This document shows positions 14,217 through 16,405 of a stretch of DNA of 16,405 nt, one piece after another. The notes beneath the pieces were generated by a model. The model was not told where the DNA came from. It searched no databases and worked only from the letters and a program-made list of their open reading frames with translations. Where the stretch lies: assembly GCA_002336475.1 (NCBI GenBank), contig DDCX01000121.1:1-16405 (forward strand), read 5' to 3'. The stretch's first letter is position 1, and each line of letters opens with the position of its first letter. This DNA comes from Flavobacteriales bacterium UBA1995. GTDB lineage: Bacteria; Bacteroidota; Bacteroidia; Flavobacteriales_D; Sanyastnellaceae. The translations under genes and the position numbers were made by a program.

Positions 14217-16019
14217 ATGGACCGCAACACCATCACTGGTTTCCTGCTGATTTTCGCGATGGTCATCGTGTATCAGCTGTATTTCGTGCCTGTTCCCGAA
14301 GTAACGGAGAACACCAACACCGCTGCAGCTCCTGCACCAGAGCAGCCTGAAGAGGTCATTGACTTGCCCAACTCCGAGGGCCTCAATGACGCAGACAGCA
14401 CCTATGTGGCACAAACGGTGCTGCTGTCAACCGACGAACTCGACGTAGAAATTTCTACCGATGGCGCCAACCTCGTCAAGGCCAAACTCAAAGACGGTTA
14501 CTTGGACTTTTGGAGCAAAGAGCCCATTCAGCTTTGGACCGAAGATGGATCTGACATCAATTGGGTCGCTCGGGGTGAAGGGTCTTACAACCAGCGTTTC
14601 GACGTTGTAGAATCTTCCAGCGAAAGGGTCGTGCTTGCCGCGCGCGGTGATGGTCCCTTGCGTGAACTCACCTATACCCTTGATGGCTACCTCCTCGATG
14701 TCCAGGCGCGGTTTAAAGATGCCCGAGGCGAAGTAGGGTTTCAATGGCAAGCCGATGGCCGGCACAACGAAAAAGGCCTGGAATGGGAACGCCAACGCAG
14801 CAGCATATACTACCGCGAACAAGGCCACGGCCGCGATTATCTCTATGAAGGCCGCGACGACGAGGCTGAAATTGAGGACCCCGTTGAATGGGTGGCGTTC
14901 AAGCAAAATTATTTCTCTGCCATTGTGGGCTCGGATTTGGGCTTCAACTCAGGCAAACTCAGAAGCCTCCCTCCGGTCAACGAAGAGGACACCACCATCA
15001 ACATGCGTTTCGGCATGGATGTCACCCTGCCGACCACGGACATTGACGGCAGGGAAATCGCTGCTGTGCAGTTCTATTTCGGCCCCAATGACGTTAATGC
15101 ACTGGGCACCACGGGCTGGGGTGAAATCGGACGTGTCATCGACTTCGGATGGTGGATTTTCGGTTGGATCAACCGCAACGTGATATTTCCGATTTACTCC
15201 CTTTTGGCCAAGTACATTGGTTCTGCAGGACTCATCGTCCTGATTATGACGCTGCTCATCAAGTCTGCGCTGTTCCCCATCACCTGGAAGAACTATGTCA
15301 GTTCGGCCAAGATGCGGCTGTTGAAGCCCGACCTAGAAGTCATCAACGAGAAGTATCCCGATCAGGAAGATGCCATGCAACGGCAGCAGGATACGATGAA
15401 ACTGTACCGCGACAGTGGCGTCAACCCACTCGCAGGGTGCATACCACAGCTCATTCAAGCTCCTCTGTTGTACGCCATGTTCCGGTTCTTCCCGGCCAAC
15501 ATTGAGCTCAGGGGCAAGTCCTTCTTGTGGGCCGATGACCTCGCAGCTTATGACAGCATCCTCAACCTGCCATTTGAAATTCCATTCTACGGGGCGCATG
15601 TCTCGGGCTTCACCCTGCTCATGGCCGGGTCGATGTTCATCTATGCCAACCAGAACATGGCCCAGCAGGCCGCTCCCACCCAACCAGGGATGCCCGACAT
15701 GAGGATCATGATGCGGATCATGCCACTGTTCATGTTGTTCTTCTTTAACCGTTACGCCAGTGGTTTGAGCCTCTACTACTTCATGGCCAACGTCGTCACC
15801 ATCGGACAGGTAACTGCCGTGAAAAAGTTCTTCATCAACGAAGACAAGATCCGAGAGAAGATCAAAGCGAAGCAAGCCACGCCCAAAGCTGAGAAAAAGA
15901 AAAGCGGTTTTGCAGAGCGTCTTGAGACGATGCAAAAGGAGCAGCAGAAGCGCGCAGAAGAAATGAAACAGCAGCGCGACCAGTCGCGCAAGTCGCGCAA
16001 CCAGAAGCGCAAGAAGTGA
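14217..16019 (+). CDS. yidC: Membrane protein insertase YidC
   Basis: YidC inserts and folds inner-membrane proteins, alone or with the Sec translocon. The 600-residue protein has the Gram-negative layout: an N-terminal membrane segment (about 7-24), a large periplasmic beta domain (about 65-305), and the conserved C-terminal insertase core starting at IFPIYSLLAKYIG (323-335). The core includes SSAKMRLLKPDLEVINEKYP, GCIPQLIQAPLLYAMFRF and MPLFMLFFFNRYASGLSLYY. In the hydrophilic groove, where E. coli has R366, this protein has K349 (LLIKSALFPIT), which is a charge-preserving change seen in Bacteroidota. The tail after about residue 555 is long, lysine- and arginine-rich and probably helical, fitting ribosome contact. 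It lies 20 bases after kdsC and its stop overlaps the next gene. Confidence 0.96.
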   Translation: MDRNTITGFLLIFAMVIVYQLYFVPVPEVTENTNTAAAPAPEQPEEVIDLPNSEGLNDADSTYVAQTVLLSTDELDVEISTDGANLVKAKLKDGYLDFWSKEPIQLWTEDGSDINWVARGEGSYNQRFDVVESSSERVVLAARGDGPLRELTYTLDGYLLDVQARFKDARGEVGFQWQADGRHNEKGLEWERQRSSIYYREQGHGRDYLYEGRDDEAEIEDPVEWVAFKQNYFSAIVGSDLGFNSGKLRSLPPVNEEDTTINMRFGMDVTLPTTDIDGREIAAVQFYFGPNDVNALGTTGWGEIGRVIDFGWWIFGWINRNVIFPIYSLLAKYIGSAGLIVLIMTLLIKSALFPITWKNYVSSAKMRLLKPDLEVINEKYPDQEDAMQRQQDTMKLYRDSGVNPLAGCIPQLIQAPLLYAMFRFFPANIELRGKSFLWADDLAAYDSILNLPFEIPFYGAHVSGFTLLMAGSMFIYANQNMAQQAAPTQPGMPDMRIMMRIMPLFMLFFFNRYASGLSLYYFMANVVTIGQVTAVKKFFINEDKIREKIKAKQATPKAEKKKSGFAERLETMQKEQQKRAEEMKQQRDQSRKSRNQKRKK

Positions 16020-16405
16020 AAGCGCTTGCCTTTTCAAATCCCCTGGGTTCCCCACTTCAACTGCTGGGAGTTGCATTGGTGTTGACGCTGAGCAGTGCAT
16101 GTCACGGGCCCAAATCTTACCTGTCCGTCAAAAAGGGGCCCTTGTTGTCCTATTCCAAATCGATGTGCTTTGGGCCATGCCCCGCCTTCTCACTCACGGT
16201 GGAAGACGGTGGCCGAGCCCTTTACACAGGCAGGGCCAACGTCACCTTTATTGGAACCCATCAAGCACAATGGCCAGCTTCGCATTTGGAAACACTCGCA
16301 CACATCGCGGCCGAAGTGCGGTTGGACCAGAAAGCGGGCGTTTATGACAACCCCCTGGTCATGGACCTGCCCGCCAAACGGCTGTCTTTTGGGGGACATG
16401 AGGTG
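16016..16405 (+). CDS. DUF6438-like lipoprotein (partial, 3' end outside window)
   Basis: A GTG at 16016 overlaps the yidC stop (GTGA) and opens a frame that stays open for 130 codons to the window edge. The protein starts with a hydrophobic leader (LLGVALVLTLSSAC) ending at C29, consistent with a lipoprotein signal, though the -3 residue is Ser where Leu is usual. After a short linker it has CFGPCPAFSLTVEDGGRALYTG (written here in part: C51, C55, then a beta strand and an Asp/Gly turn), the characteristic opening of DUF6438 proteins, which usually read CFGxCPxYxxxI. The function of this family is unknown. It is probably translationally coupled to yidC. Family assignment rests on the N-terminal motif because the rest is cut off. 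Confidence 0.75.
   Translation, partial: MKALAFSNPLGSPLQLLGVALVLTLSSACHGPKSYLSVKKGPLLSYSKSMCFGPCPAFSLTVEDGGRALYTGRANVTFIGTHQAQWPASHLETLAHIAAEVRLDQKAGVYDNPLVMDLPAKRLSFGGHEV

Noticed and set aside
15982..15999. Direct repeat of AGTCGCGCA (two copies)
   Set aside because: It encodes the repeated Ser-Arg part of the basic YidC tail and is explained by low-complexity coding sequence.
1..16405. Mobile elements, prophage, defence systems, CRISPR arrays or tRNAs
   Set aside because: No transposase, integrase, phage, toxin-antitoxin or nuclease-defence signature, no spaced repeats and no tRNA-like cloverleaf were found; gene content is housekeeping and gene packing is tight.

Overview
The window looks like a piece of a Bacteroidota chromosome, probably a Flavobacteriales-like lineage with fairly high GC (mid-50s % by eye). 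The evidence is the set of families (DUF4199, DUF4294, DUF2520 and DUF6438 proteins, a Bacteroidota-style YidC, a very long CcmF, a CcmD-like mini-protein), the near absence of Shine-Dalgarno sequences, and matches to the Bacteroidota -7 promoter element TAnnTTTG. I see no phage, transposon, integron, CRISPR array or tRNA. It reads as ordinary, densely packed core genome.

Layout. Bases 1-1025 (minus): an ECF sigma factor followed, with a 4-base overlap, by a single-pass membrane protein that runs off the left edge. Bases 1114-2262 (plus): mnmA, for tRNA 2-thiolation, divergent from the sigma gene. Bases 2284-3909 (minus): a DUF4199 membrane protein followed by a polyprenyl-phosphate-type family 2 glycosyltransferase. 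Bases about 3951-4056 (plus): the small SRP RNA (ffs) with its own -7 box and terminator. From 4065 to the right edge everything is on the plus strand: an SDR oxidoreductase, a biotin carboxylase (accC type), a DUF4294 secreted protein, a DEDDh exonuclease, the cytochrome c maturation cluster ccmB-ccmC-ccmD-ccmE-ccmF, a DUF2520 protein, a KdsC-type HAD phosphatase, yidC, and the start of a DUF6438 lipoprotein. No stretch over 300 bases lacks a gene.

The most interesting unit is the ccm cluster. CcmE carries the CxxxY haem-binding motif (CPSKY) instead of HxxxY, and no CcmH, CcmI or CcmG gene lies in the cluster. This matches the variant 'System I*' of cytochrome c biogenesis known from archaea and some bacteria. 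Within it I found a 57-residue CcmD-like gene, a CcmC with an added extracytoplasmic N-terminal domain, and a 938-residue CcmF. CcmB and CcmC would move or present haem with the ATPase CcmA (not in this window), CcmE would carry it, and CcmF would attach it to apocytochrome.

A second pattern is regulatory. Exact or one-mismatch TAnnTTTG boxes end only 4-7 bases before the start codons of mnmA, accC, the exonuclease and yidC, and 5 bases before the SRP RNA stem. The SRP RNA gives an internal ruler for the transcription start, so some of these mRNAs may be leaderless or nearly so. Function calls for the well-known families are firm; the promoter calls are hypotheses.
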